In this document: piece after piece, positions 15,976 through 23,473 of the stretch
How the letters are laid out: every line of letters begins with the position of its first letter
Numbering within the stretch: the stretch's first letter is position 1
Assembly (NCBI RefSeq): GCF_003234085.1
Contig: NZ_QKSD01000019.1
Location: forward strand, 1 to 36,156
Direction of reading: 5' to 3'
Source: Curtobacterium sp. MCPF17_052
GTDB taxonomy: Bacteria; Actinomycetota; Actinomycetes; Actinomycetales; Microbacteriaceae
Length of the DNA stretch: 36,156 bases
The notes under the pieces: generated by a model
The model's database searches: none
What the model saw: only the letters and a program-made list of their open reading frames with translations
Told to the model about the DNA's origin: nothing
Position numbers and translations under genes: made by a program

Positions 15976-16923
15976 TCACCCGTCGTCTCCCGGGGTGGAC
16001 CGCTCGCCCGGGCGGGACTCCGTCCGGTACCGCCCTGGTGGGAGAGAGCGTTCGCGGCGGAAGGCTCGGCTGAAGGCGTAGACGGAGGTGTAGCCCACGT
16101 CCGCGGCGATCGTCACGAGGGCGTCGTCGGTGTCGCGGAGCCGACGGGCTGCGAGGTCCATCCTCCAGCGGGTGAGGTAGTCGCCCGGCGTGATGCCTGC
16201 GAACGTCGCGAAGCGGCGCATCAGCGTCTGCTTCGACGTCGCGACCTCGCGCGCCAGGGCCTCGGTCGTCCACGGGTGGCCGGGCGCCTCGTGGATCCTC
16301 GTGACGGCTCGCATCAGGAGTGGGTCGCGGAGGACTCCCCACCACGAGACGTCAGCGTCCGGAGTGGAGGCGAGCCAGGTTCGCAGGATCTCGACGAGGA
16401 GGACGTCGACGAGACGGTCGAGGACCAGGTGGGTCGCGAGTCCGGGGCGGGTGAGTTCTCTCCCGAGGAGTCGGATGACGTCCGCCAGGTTCCCGTCGAG
16501 CTGCTGCGCCCGGAAGTGGATCACGGGAGGGAGCAGGGCGAAGACCGGCATCGACCCGGCGGGATCGTGGGAGTACGAGGCACCCAGGATCTGCGTCTGG
16601 GGCTCCCCGTCGCCCAGACGCAGGAGGTCACCGCGACGGCGGGCCTCGTCCGCGGCCGCCACGTCGCACGAGTGGATGTCGGCTCCTGGTGCGCTGGAGA
16701 GCGAGTGGGCGGCACCGGTCGCGAGGATGACGACATCGCCCGTCGTCAAGAGCATCGGGACGTCGCCGTCGACGGTCAGGTAGGCGATGCCGGCCGTCAC
16801 CGCGTAGACGACGGCGTCGCGATCTCGGACCCACTCGGCGCCCCAGTCGCCGGCAGCCGCGATCCGGGCGCCCGCACTGCCCCGGACTCCGGAGACGTCG
16901 AGCACTTCGGAGAGGACGTCCAT
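15976..16923 (-). CDS. AraC-family transcriptional regulator with cupin N-domain
   Basis: A 315-aa DNA-binding regulator. Residues 1-165 form a cupin-like sensor domain of the AraC_binding_6 type. The C-terminal AraC domain (about 205-305) has two helix-turn-helices, the first around TTEALAREVATSKQTLMRRF and the second with IAADVGYTSVYAFSRAFRR, the conserved signature region. The ATG at 16923 is preceded by TAGATT and exactly 6 nt, so the mRNA is probably leaderless. It is divergent from the ABM monooxygenase gene, its most likely target; relatives often sense small hydrophobic or electrophilic compounds, but the ligand here is unknown. Confidence 0.9.
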   Translation of the reverse strand: MDVLSEVLDVSGVRGSAGARIAAAGDWGAEWVRDRDAVVYAVTAGIAYLTVDGDVPMLLTTGDVVILATGAAHSLSSAPGADIHSCDVAAADEARRRGDLLRLGDGEPQTQILGASYSHDPAGSMPVFALLPPVIHFRAQQLDGNLADVIRLLGRELTRPGLATHLVLDRLVDVLLVEILRTWLASTPDADVSWWGVLRDPLLMRAVTRIHEAPGHPWTTEALAREVATSKQTLMRRFATFAGITPGDYLTRWRMDLAARRLRDTDDALVTIAADVGYTSVYAFSRAFRRERSLPPGRYRTESRPGERSTPGDDG

Positions 16924-16929
16924 GCGGCG

Positions 16930-16935
16930 AATCTA
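16930..16935 (-). promoter_or_regulatory. -10 hexamer of the araC-family gene (leaderless)
   Basis: Read on the minus strand, TAGATT is followed by CGCCGC and then ATG 16923. There is no room for a ribosome site, so transcription probably starts at the ATG. Confidence 0.5.
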
Positions 16936-17009
16936 CGACCCTCCATCCAGAAGCGCCAGGAAGTCGTCGCTCGTGGTCGTTCCGGACATCGAACCGGACT
17001 TCTCAGGCA

Positions 17010-17038
17010 TTGATCGTGCCAGTGACCACTCCTAGCGT
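17010..17038 (+). promoter_or_regulatory. Predicted promoter of the ABM monooxygenase gene
   Basis: TTGATC (17010-17015) and TAGCGT (17033-17038) are separated by 17 nt. The predicted transcription start would fall at about 17045, at the edge of the inverted repeat 17046-17067. Confidence 0.4.
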
Positions 17039-17045
17039 TGACCTC

Positions 17046-17067
17046 GTTCGGAACGCACGCTCCGAAC
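17046..17067. promoter_or_regulatory. Inverted repeat, candidate operator
   Basis: GTTCGGA (17046-17052) and TCCGAAC (17061-17067) are perfect 7-bp arms with an 8-bp spacer, placed between the predicted promoter and the AGGAAG ribosome site of the ABM gene. It could be a repressor site or a 5' hairpin. Upstream, CCGGAC occurs twice as a direct repeat (16982-16987 and 16994-16999), an arrangement AraC proteins can use. Confidence 0.4.
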
Positions 17068-17094
17068 TGCAGCGACACGAAGGAAGAAGTCCCC

Positions 17095-17451
17095 ATGAGC
17101 ACGACTGAAGACACCGTCCCTGACGGCTTGATGCCCGCCGATGTCCTCGCCTCGACGACTCCGGTGGCCGTCTACGGGTTCGCCCGCGCTCAGGCAGGCA
17201 AGGAGCAGGAGCTCGAGGATGCGATCCGCGCGATCATCCCGACGGTCCGAGCCGAACAGGGCTACGAGCAGTACTCGGTGCACACCACGAAGGAGCAGTC
17301 CGGTGCGTTCGCGTTCTACGAGCGGTGGTCGTCCGGGGCGGACATCGCACGCCATGTGCAGCAGCCGCACATGCAGGACTACTTCGGCAAGCTGGCGCAC
17401 CTCGTCGAGGGCGACCTCGAAGCCGAATGGTTGTGGCCTCCGAGCGACTGA
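17095..17451 (+). CDS. Antibiotic biosynthesis monooxygenase (ABM)-type quinol monooxygenase
   Basis: A 118-aa cytoplasmic ferredoxin-fold protein. After a 24-residue polar start, VAVYGFARAQAGKEQELEDAI begins the ABM domain, and the central ERWSSGADIARHVQQPHMQDYF block is the typical family core (E-x-W then the H-x-x-x-x-H region). Relatives such as YgiN oxidise quinols or small phenolics without cofactors as dimers. ATG 17095 has AGGAAG 8 nt upstream. It is divergent from the AraC regulator and convergent with the MFS gene, only 22 nt away. A role in detoxifying quinone-like compounds is inferred. Confidence 0.85.
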   Translation: MSTTEDTVPDGLMPADVLASTTPVAVYGFARAQAGKEQELEDAIRAIIPTVRAEQGYEQYSVHTTKEQSGAFAFYERWSSGADIARHVQQPHMQDYFGKLAHLVEGDLEAEWLWPPSD

Positions 17452-17473
17452 CCTTCCCGGTGCGTCTCGATCG

Positions 17474-18862
17474 TCAGCGGGCCGAGCGCCGACGTGCGGT
17501 GAGGGCGACTGCTGCCACGAGGGCGAGCGCGACTCCGCACGACGCGAAGGCGATGCGGTAGCCTGTGCTCGGAGCCAGGGTGGCGGAGGACGAGGCGATG
17601 ATCGCTCCGGTGATCTGTGCGCCGAGGGCGCCGCCGATCGTCCGGAGGATCGTGTTCAGACCGGTCGCCTGTCCCGTGACCGTCGGGTCGACGGCTTCGA
17701 CGATGAGGTTCACCATCGCGGTGAGGGCGAGTCCGACCGCCACGCCGAGGATCGTTGTGCACGCGATGATCGCCCAGATCGAGTCGGCTGCGAGCACGAG
17801 GAACGCGTACCCGACCACGCCGGTGATCCCGGCCGCGACGAGGGTCTGCGCGTGTCCGAAGCGGATGCCCGCTCGGCCGGCCATCGGGCCGACGAGCACC
17901 ATCGTCACCGCGGTGGGGAGCAGCAGCAGTCCGGCCTGCAGGGAGGTCGCACCGAACCCGTAGCCCAGGGCGGGCGGGGTCTGCACGAACTGCGGGATGA
18001 TGCTGAACGCACCGTAGAGCGCGAACCCCACCAGGAGCCCGCCGACGTTCGCGGCCAGGACCGCCGGGTTCCTGAGCAGACGTGGTTGCACCAGGGGCTC
18101 CTCGATGCGGAGTTCGAGCAGCACGAAGACGACGAGGGCCACGACACCCACGGCCGCGACCGTCAGGACCACCGGTGGCGGCCACGCCCGCGTCTCACTG
18201 ATCGCCAGGAGCACCGCCGAGAGCGCCAGGGCGAGCAGCACGGCTCCCCACCAGTCCACCCTGCCGGGCACCCGATCGGCGGACTCCGGGATCGTCACGG
18301 CGATCAACACCAGTGCGGCGAGATCGACGAGGCTGCTCAGCCAGAAGACCGCCGGCCAGCCCCCTGCGGCCAGCAGTGGTGCGGGCAGGACCAGTCCCAC
18401 GGCGAACCCGATGCCGAAGGTGCTGCTGACGGCCCCGATCACGGTGGGGACCCGGTTCGATGGCACGATCTCGCGCACGAGCCCGTACGCGAGCGGGAAC
18501 GCGGCGGCGCCGATGCCCTGCACGGCGCGCGCGGCGACGAGCACCGCGATGGAGGGCGCGAGCGCTGCGATGACGGACCCGGCGAGCAGCGCGCCGACGC
18601 TGATCAGGAGCAATCGCTTCTTGCCGAACATGTCCCCGAGTCGTCCGAGCGTGACGGCGGAGACGGAGGAGACGAGCAGGAACGCGCTGAGCACCCAGGA
18701 GGATGCGCTGACGGATGCGTGCAGGTCCTCGCGGATCTCGGGGAGCGCGGGCAGCACCATGCTCTGGAGGACGGAGAAGGCGGCGACGGCGCTCAGCAGG
18801 GCGAGGGATGCGACCTTCGGGATCGGCCGGGTCTGTTGCCCGGCATCGGCTGTCGTGCTCAT
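17474..18862 (-). CDS. MFS drug-exporter-like transporter
   Basis: Integral membrane protein of 462 aa with 12-14 predicted helices, DHA-type major facilitator. The conserved loop-2 motif is LGRLGDMFGKKRLLL; the motif-C-like region is around GAVSSTFGIGFAVGLVLPAPLL. Length and the central extra helices suit the 14-TM DHA2 group. The ATG at 18862 overlaps the hydrolase stop (ATGA), so the two are cotranslated. As the last gene of a TetR-controlled unit it probably exports a toxic or modified small molecule; the substrate is unknown. Confidence 0.9.
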   Translation of the reverse strand: MSTTADAGQQTRPIPKVASLALLSAVAAFSVLQSMVLPALPEIREDLHASVSASSWVLSAFLLVSSVSAVTLGRLGDMFGKKRLLLISVGALLAGSVIAALAPSIAVLVAARAVQGIGAAAFPLAYGLVREIVPSNRVPTVIGAVSSTFGIGFAVGLVLPAPLLAAGGWPAVFWLSSLVDLAALVLIAVTIPESADRVPGRVDWWGAVLLALALSAVLLAISETRAWPPPVVLTVAAVGVVALVVFVLLELRIEEPLVQPRLLRNPAVLAANVGGLLVGFALYGAFSIIPQFVQTPPALGYGFGATSLQAGLLLLPTAVTMVLVGPMAGRAGIRFGHAQTLVAAGITGVVGYAFLVLAADSIWAIIACTTILGVAVGLALTAMVNLIVEAVDPTVTGQATGLNTILRTIGGALGAQITGAIIASSSATLAPSTGYRIAFASCGVALALVAAVALTARRRSAR

Positions 18863-19590
18863 GACCGCTCCGCCGGGAAGCGGAGCAGCAGCTCGACCAG
18901 CGCGGTGGGGGCAGTGACCATGCAGTCGTGACCGGCGTCGAGCTGCCAGACGACGGCAGGATCGCCGTTGGGCTGTCGGCTCGGCAACGACCGTCGGGCG
19001 GCCTCCGGCGACGGGCCCTGCATGCAGTCGATGTGGGCGCGGGGGATCCGGAAGGTGCGCGGGTTGCGGATCGTCACCGTCTCCGTGAAGCAGCGGGCGG
19101 ACTCGTCCCCGATGACGGCCTCTAGGAAGCGGATGTCCTCCGGCTCGGTCACACCGAACCAACCGTCGGCGGTCGGTTCGTCCGCGGGGACGCGCCACGC
19201 CACGTCCGACCCCGCCGCCCGTTCGACTCTCCGGCGCGTCGGTGGGTCGATGTCGACCGCGGACTCACCGTCCGCGGGGATCATCGCGTTCAGGTAGACC
19301 AGCTGGCCGATCTGCTCCGGGACGCGATCGGCCACGCCCTCGATGACGAGGCCGGCGTAGCCGTGGCCGACGAGGACCACCTCGTCGAGGTGCTCGGCCT
19401 CGATGAGGCTCGTGACGTCGTCGATGTGCGTGTGCAGGCCGACCTCGGGGCCGAGCAGCGGAGATCGCGACCCGTGGCCGGTGAGCGAGGGGGCGTGGCA
19501 GGTGTAGCCGGCGGCCTCCAGGAGCGGCACGACGCGGTCCCAGACCTGCCCGGCGTGCCAGGCGTCGTGGACGAGGACGAATGTGGACAT
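18859..19590 (-). CDS. Alpha/beta-hydrolase fold protein lacking the nucleophilic serine
   Basis: A 243-aa EstC/hydroxynitrile-lyase-like alpha/beta-hydrolase. The fold is well kept: FVLVHDAWHAGQVW at the N-terminus (oxyanion loop), LTGHGSRS, and LDAGHDCMVTAP near the C-terminus with the catalytic-type His. The nucleophile elbow reads VGHGYAG, with Gly77 (codon GGC at 19362-19360) where relatives have Ser in GHSxGG. A normal serine-esterase mechanism is therefore not possible. It may be a lyase, a cofactorless His-driven enzyme, a binding protein or a decayed esterase. AAGGAA lies about 8 nt before the ATG. It is coupled to the MFS gene and lies 95 nt downstream of the SDR gene on the same strand. 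Confidence 0.85.
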   Translation of the reverse strand: MSTFVLVHDAWHAGQVWDRVVPLLEAAGYTCHAPSLTGHGSRSPLLGPEVGLHTHIDDVTSLIEAEHLDEVVLVGHGYAGLVIEGVADRVPEQIGQLVYLNAMIPADGESAVDIDPPTRRRVERAAGSDVAWRVPADEPTADGWFGVTEPEDIRFLEAVIGDESARCFTETVTIRNPRTFRIPRAHIDCMQGPSPEAARRSLPSRQPNGDPAVVWQLDAGHDCMVTAPTALVELLLRFPAERS

Positions 19591-19650
19591 GAGGACATTC
19601 CTTCGGGGATCGAGGTGCCCGGTCGTATCGGCCAGGTGACAGGCACACCG

Positions 19651-19671
19651 CCGCCCGCGATGTGCGGACGG
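19651..19671 (-). terminator. Weak hairpin between the SDR and hydrolase genes
   Basis: Eight-bp arms (19651-19658 and 19664-19671) enclose a 5-nt loop, and one U:G pair appears in minus-strand RNA. It starts 15 nt after the SDR stop. It may be a partial terminator or simply an mRNA-stabilising element inside one operon. Confidence 0.35.
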
Positions 19672-19685
19672 CGATGTGCGCGGGG

Positions 19686-20567
19686 TCAGGAGGTGTAGTA
19701 CCCGGCTTCGAGGTCCTCGAGCAGGGTGGGCCCGGTCGGCTCCCAGCCGACGAGCGCACGGGTGGCGGTGCTCGTGGCGGGCTGGTCGCCGCCGAGGAGC
19801 GCGCCGAAGACGCCCAGCTGCTCCGGGTCCACCGCAGCGGCGGGGAGGCCGGTCTTCGAGGAGATGACCTCGGCCACGTCGCGCATCCGGACGCCCTCCT
19901 CGCCGACGGCGTGGAGCACGGCACCTGCCGGGGCCTTCTCGAGGGCGAGGAAGAACAGGTGACCCGCGTCGCTGATGTGCACGGCCGGCCAGCGGTTCTG
20001 CCCGTCGCCGACGTACGCGGCGGTTCCGAGCTGTCGGTCGAGGCCGACGAGTGCGGCGATGAGGCCGTTGCGGTCCCCCTCACCGTGGACACTGCGGGGC
20101 ATCCGGACCAGGCCGGAGCGGATGCCGCGGTCCGCGAGCGCGAGGACGGCTGACGCGGTCCGGGCTCGTGCTCCAGCGGGTCCCTCAGGGTCGAGGACGT
20201 CGTCCTCGGTCGCCGTCTGGCCGAACAGGATCGGTGTGCCGGAGGCTGCGATGAAGGCCTTGCCGCTGCCCTCGAGGGCAGCGCCGATCTTGCCGATCAG
20301 CTGCACCTCGTTGTCGACGGTCTCCTCGAACTCGGAGAAGTCGAGGGTGAACGCGAGGTGGGCGACGGCGTCCGCCTTCGTCGCTTCGGAGACGATCAGG
20401 TCGTGGTCCTGCATGTCGCCGAGCACCGCGGTGCCACCGGCGGCGACGATCCTCGCGGCCGAGGCCTCCGAGCGGGCGAGGCCGACGACCTCGTGCCCCG
20501 CGGCGAGCAGTTCGGTGGTGAGGGCGGTTCCGATCCAGCCGGAAGCGCCGGTGATGAACACGCGCAT
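19686..20567 (-). CDS. NAD-dependent epimerase/SDR family oxidoreductase
   Basis: A 293-aa extended short-chain dehydrogenase-like protein. The N-terminal nucleotide site is GASGWIG (residues 7-13). It lacks an obvious YxxxK active site: the segment where it would occur (around DDVLDPEGPAGARARTASAVLALADRG) has no Tyr. This is common in atypical NmrA/NAD-binding or quinone-reductase-like SDRs. ATG 20567 is followed directly by the Rossmann strand. It is divergent from the TetR gene, and its upstream region contains two copies of the proposed TetR operator, so it is probably inducible. The reaction is unknown. Confidence 0.85.
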   Translation of the reverse strand: MRVFITGASGWIGTALTTELLAAGHEVVGLARSEASAARIVAAGGTAVLGDMQDHDLIVSEATKADAVAHLAFTLDFSEFEETVDNEVQLIGKIGAALEGSGKAFIAASGTPILFGQTATEDDVLDPEGPAGARARTASAVLALADRGIRSGLVRMPRSVHGEGDRNGLIAALVGLDRQLGTAAYVGDGQNRWPAVHISDAGHLFFLALEKAPAGAVLHAVGEEGVRMRDVAEVISSKTGLPAAAVDPEQLGVFGALLGGDQPATSTATRALVGWEPTGPTLLEDLEAGYYTS

Positions 20568-20628
20568 GGTCTTCGTCCAATCAGGTGCGGGGATGCTCCG
20601 GCGGGTGTTCCGACCGGAGCCACTGGTC

Positions 20629-20645
20629 ATGTGACTCAGTACCAT
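20629..20645. promoter_or_regulatory. TetR-type operator copy 1
   Basis: ATGTGACTCAGTACCAT fits an imperfect palindrome, ATGNNACTNAGTNNCAT. It lies downstream of the likely SDR -10 (TATGGT, minus strand, 20652-20647), so binding would block SDR transcription. Confidence 0.6.
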
Positions 20646-20660
20646 CACCATACACGGCTG

Positions 20661-20677
20661 ATGTGACTGAGTTGCAT
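20661..20677. promoter_or_regulatory. TetR-type operator copy 2
   Basis: ATGTGACTGAGTTGCAT is the same palindrome as copy 1, 32 bp (three helical turns) away. It ends 4 bp before the -10 TAAGAT (20682-20687) of the tetR gene, so it should give autoregulation as well as SDR control. Confidence 0.65.
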
Positions 20678-20693
20678 CAGCTAAGATGTGGAC

Positions 20694-21272
20694 ATGGCCA
20701 GATGGGAACCGGATGCCCGGGGACGGCTGCTGCAGGCGGCGATCGAGCTCTTCGGCGCGCGCGGGTACGACACCACCACCGCGGCGCAGATCGCCGAGCA
20801 CGCCGGCCTGACCCGGACGACGCTCTTCCGCCACTTCGCGGACAAGCGCGAGATCCTGTTCCAAGGCCAGGAGGCCCTGGTCGCGTCCGCAATGGAGGGT
20901 GTCGAGAGCGCCCCTGCCGACAGTCAGCCGTTCGACGCGCTCCGCGCGGCGGTCGCCGCGCTCTGCACGATCCACACGGCCGACCGCCGGGACACCGGCC
21001 GCCGCCTCGACACGATCCTGGCGTCGAGCCCCGAACTGCAGGAACGTGCCGTCTTCAAGCGGTCCGCCATCACGAACGCGCTGCACGGTGCCCTGACCGC
21101 CCGCTTCGGAGACGCCCGTCAGGCCGCAGTCCTCGCCGATGTCGGTGTGCGCGCCTACTACGACGGCTTCGCATCGTGGATCACGTCGAGCGACGAGGGA
21201 CCCCTGGCGGAGGTCGTCGAGCACGAGCTGGACGAGTACGGGTCGGTCCTGTCGCGGATGACCGTCGGCTGA
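20694..21272 (+). CDS. TetR/AcrR family transcriptional regulator
   Basis: A 192-aa repressor. The N-terminal TetR helix-turn-helix spans about residues 8-55, with LLQAAIELFGARGYDTTT, IAEHAGLTRTTLFRHFADKREIL as the recognition part. The remaining helical domain (60-190) is the ligand pocket and dimer interface. ATG 20694 is preferred: -10 TAAGAT ends exactly 6 nt upstream, giving a leaderless mRNA; GTG 20688 would add two residues. It is divergent from the SDR-hydrolase-MFS unit, with the two matching palindromes between, so it most likely represses that unit and itself. Confidence 0.92.
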   Translation: MARWEPDARGRLLQAAIELFGARGYDTTTAAQIAEHAGLTRTTLFRHFADKREILFQGQEALVASAMEGVESAPADSQPFDALRAAVAALCTIHTADRRDTGRRLDTILASSPELQERAVFKRSAITNALHGALTARFGDARQAAVLADVGVRAYYDGFASWITSSDEGPLAEVVEHELDEYGSVLSRMTVG

Positions 21273-21327
21273 TCACTGCCCGTCGTTGCTGAGGCGGTCC
21301 CAACGAACCCCGGGATAGACCGGGTCC

Positions 21328-22806
21328 ATGCCTGACGACCTGGACCAGACGGACGCCCCGTTCCTCGACGCCCTGCGGGACCACCACGCGATGAACCGGT
21401 ACAGCTTCTCGCCGCCTGGGCACCGGCAGGGCCGTGGGGTCGACACCGAGACGCTGTCGGTGCTCGGGATGGACCCGTTCCGCAACGACGTGCTCGCCAG
21501 CGGCGGACTCGACGACCGGACGTCGTCGAACGGCTACCTCGCGACCGCGGAGGCCCTGATGGCGGACGCCGTGGGCGCGGACAAGGTCTTCTTCTCGACC
21601 TGCGGCAGCTCGCTGTCCGTCAAGGCGGCGATGCTCTCGGTGGCCGGCGTCGACGGTGGCATCGTGATCGGTCGCGATGCCCACAAGTCGGTGACCGCAG
21701 GCCTGGTGTTCTCCGGGCTGCAGCCGCACTGGGTGGAACCGCGGCTCGACGCCGACCAGGGGATCTCGCACCCGCCGTCGCCCGAGGACTACGCCGCGGT
21801 CTGGGACGCCCACCCTGACGCCGCCGCTGCCCTGGTGGTCAGCCCCACCCCGTACGGCACCTGCGCCGACATCGAGGGCATCGCGGCGGTCTGCCACGAG
21901 CGCGGCAAGCCCCTCATCGTGGACGAGGCGTGGGGCGCGCACCTGCCGTTCTCCGAGCAGCTGCCCTCGTGGGCGATGAGCGCCGGTGCCGACGTGTGCG
22001 TCACGAGCGTGCACAAGATGGGCCTCGGCTTCGAGCAGGGGTCCGTCCTGCACCTCCGCGGCGACCTCGTGGACCACGATCATCTCTGGGCCTGCGCCGA
22101 CATGCTCATGACGACCAGCCCGAACGTGCTCGTCTACGCCGCCATGGACGGGTGGCGTCGACACATGGTGCAGGACGGCGCGGACCGCATCGCGCAGGCC
22201 ATCGAGCTGGCCGACCGCACCCGGGAGCGGATCGACGCCATCGACGGGATCACAGTGCTGCATGACGAGCTGCTGCACGCCGAGGCGTCGCACGAGCTCG
22301 ACCCGATGCGCATGCTGCTCGACATCCAGGCGCTCGGCATCAACGGGTACCACGCACTCGACTGGATCCGTCAGCACCACCAGATCGACCTCGGGCTCTC
22401 GGACCACCGACACCTCGGCGTCGACATCTCGATCGCGGACGACGAGTTCACGACCGACCGGCTGGTGCAGGCGCTCGAGGACCTGGCGGCTGCGGCACCC
22501 GGGCTCGACCAGGACCCCCCGGTGCAGCTGCCGGACCGCTCGGGCATCCTGCTCGAGTCGGTCGTCACCCCGCGCGAGGCGTTCTTCGCCCCGGCCGAGT
22601 CCGTCCCAGCGGAGCAGGCTGCGGGCAGGATCGCGGCCGAGCAGGCGACGCCCTACCCACCCGGCATCCCCGCCTACGTCCCGGGGGAGCGGCTGACCGC
22701 CGAGGTCATCGACTACCTGCGGAGCGGTCTCGAGGCGGGCATGGTCCTGCCGGACCCGACCGACGGCAGCCTCGGGACCATCCGCGTCATGCGGGACGTG
22801 CGGTAG
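21328..22806 (+). CDS. Orn/Lys/Arg decarboxylase-family PLP enzyme
   Basis: A 492-aa fold-type I PLP enzyme. The cofactor lysine is Lys230 in TSVHKMG, preceded by the PLP-ring Asp in LIVDEAWGAH and the phosphate-binding STCGSSLSVKAA region near residue 92. SPPGHRQGRG at the start and the C-terminal ATPYPPGIPAYVPGE block are typical of the basic amino acid decarboxylases (cytoplasmic, making agmatine, cadaverine or putrescine). It lacks the extra N-terminal wing domain of the large acid-inducible enzymes and matches the shorter Gram-positive SpeA type. Which amino acid is used cannot be told. No ribosome site is seen; a weak TAGACC lies 6 nt before the ATG. It is monocistronic and convergent with the next operon. 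Confidence 0.88.
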   Translation: MPDDLDQTDAPFLDALRDHHAMNRYSFSPPGHRQGRGVDTETLSVLGMDPFRNDVLASGGLDDRTSSNGYLATAEALMADAVGADKVFFSTCGSSLSVKAAMLSVAGVDGGIVIGRDAHKSVTAGLVFSGLQPHWVEPRLDADQGISHPPSPEDYAAVWDAHPDAAAALVVSPTPYGTCADIEGIAAVCHERGKPLIVDEAWGAHLPFSEQLPSWAMSAGADVCVTSVHKMGLGFEQGSVLHLRGDLVDHDHLWACADMLMTTSPNVLVYAAMDGWRRHMVQDGADRIAQAIELADRTRERIDAIDGITVLHDELLHAEASHELDPMRMLLDIQALGINGYHALDWIRQHHQIDLGLSDHRHLGVDISIADDEFTTDRLVQALEDLAAAAPGLDQDPPVQLPDRSGILLESVVTPREAFFAPAESVPAEQAAGRIAAEQATPYPPGIPAYVPGERLTAEVIDYLRSGLEAGMVLPDPTDGSLGTIRVMRDVR

Positions 22807-22820
22807 CGGCCGGGAGGCCC

Positions 22821-22841
22821 GGGGCCCGTCCGGCAGGCCCC
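22821..22841. terminator. Short hairpin between convergent genes
   Basis: GGGGCC (22821-22826) and GGCCCC (22836-22841) enclose a 9-nt loop within the 49-nt gap between the decarboxylase and PNPOx genes. It is a plausible bidirectional terminator but short. Confidence 0.4.
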
Positions 22842-22855
22842 CTCGCACGGTCAGG

Positions 22856-23473
22856 TCAGCCCGGCCAGGCCTCCGACCCCCACGACCCGTCCGCCCGTCG
22901 CTCGTAGGCGAGCCGGTTGCTCGGCCCGTCCGTCGCACCCGTCCAGAAGAGCATCCGCACCGGCGTCAGCGCGTACCCGCCCCACGTCGCGGGCGGGTCG
23001 AGCGGCGCTCCACCCCCGGTCGCCTCGAAGGACGCCCACCGCGTCCGCCGCTCGTCGGCCGGTACGGTCGCCAGGTCGGCGTCGTTCACCCAGGCGAGCA
23101 CCTGCAGGTAGCGGGTGCGCGCGTCGTAGGCGATCCGCGCCTCCCGGTCGGTCACCGGCGCGACGTCACCGGCGACGACGAGTTGGCGGGCCGCCTCCGG
23201 CCAGACGATCGTCATGGAGGCCCGCGGCACGGCCGCCAGCTCGGCGGCCTTGCGGCTCCGGGTGTCGGTGTGGAAGTGCAGGCGCCGCCCGTCGAACTGC
23301 GACAGCAGGACCGTCCGCGCCGACGGGTACCCGTCCAGGCCGATCGTGGACAGGGTCATCGTCGGTGTGACGCCCGAGCCGGCCGGCGGGAGCCAGGCCG
23401 CGGCGAGCACGAGCGGGTCCGTGGGCGGCGGACCGGCGTCGGCTGCCGCGACCTGCCCGGGCAGCGTGGTCAC
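22856..23473 (-). CDS. Pyridoxamine 5'-phosphate oxidase-family flavoprotein
   Basis: A 205-aa split-barrel FMN protein resembling PdxH. FMN-contacting blocks are visible: PSARTVLLSQFDGRRLHFHTD, SRKAAELAAVPRASM and RQLVVAGDVAPV; the C-terminal domain ends with a basic patch (NRLAYERRADGSW) like the PdxH dimer region. It could be a true PNP oxidase, but its place as the last gene of a transport and hydrolase operon suggests oxidation of a substrate-related compound instead. GTG 23473 overlaps the creatininase-family stop by 4 nt, so it is translationally coupled to that gene. Confidence 0.85.
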   Translation of the reverse strand: MTTLPGQVAAADAGPPPTDPLVLAAAWLPPAGSGVTPTMTLSTIGLDGYPSARTVLLSQFDGRRLHFHTDTRSRKAAELAAVPRASMTIVWPEAARQLVVAGDVAPVTDREARIAYDARTRYLQVLAWVNDADLATVPADERRTRWASFEATGGGAPLDPPATWGGYALTPVRMLFWTGATDGPSNRLAYERRADGSWGSEAWPG

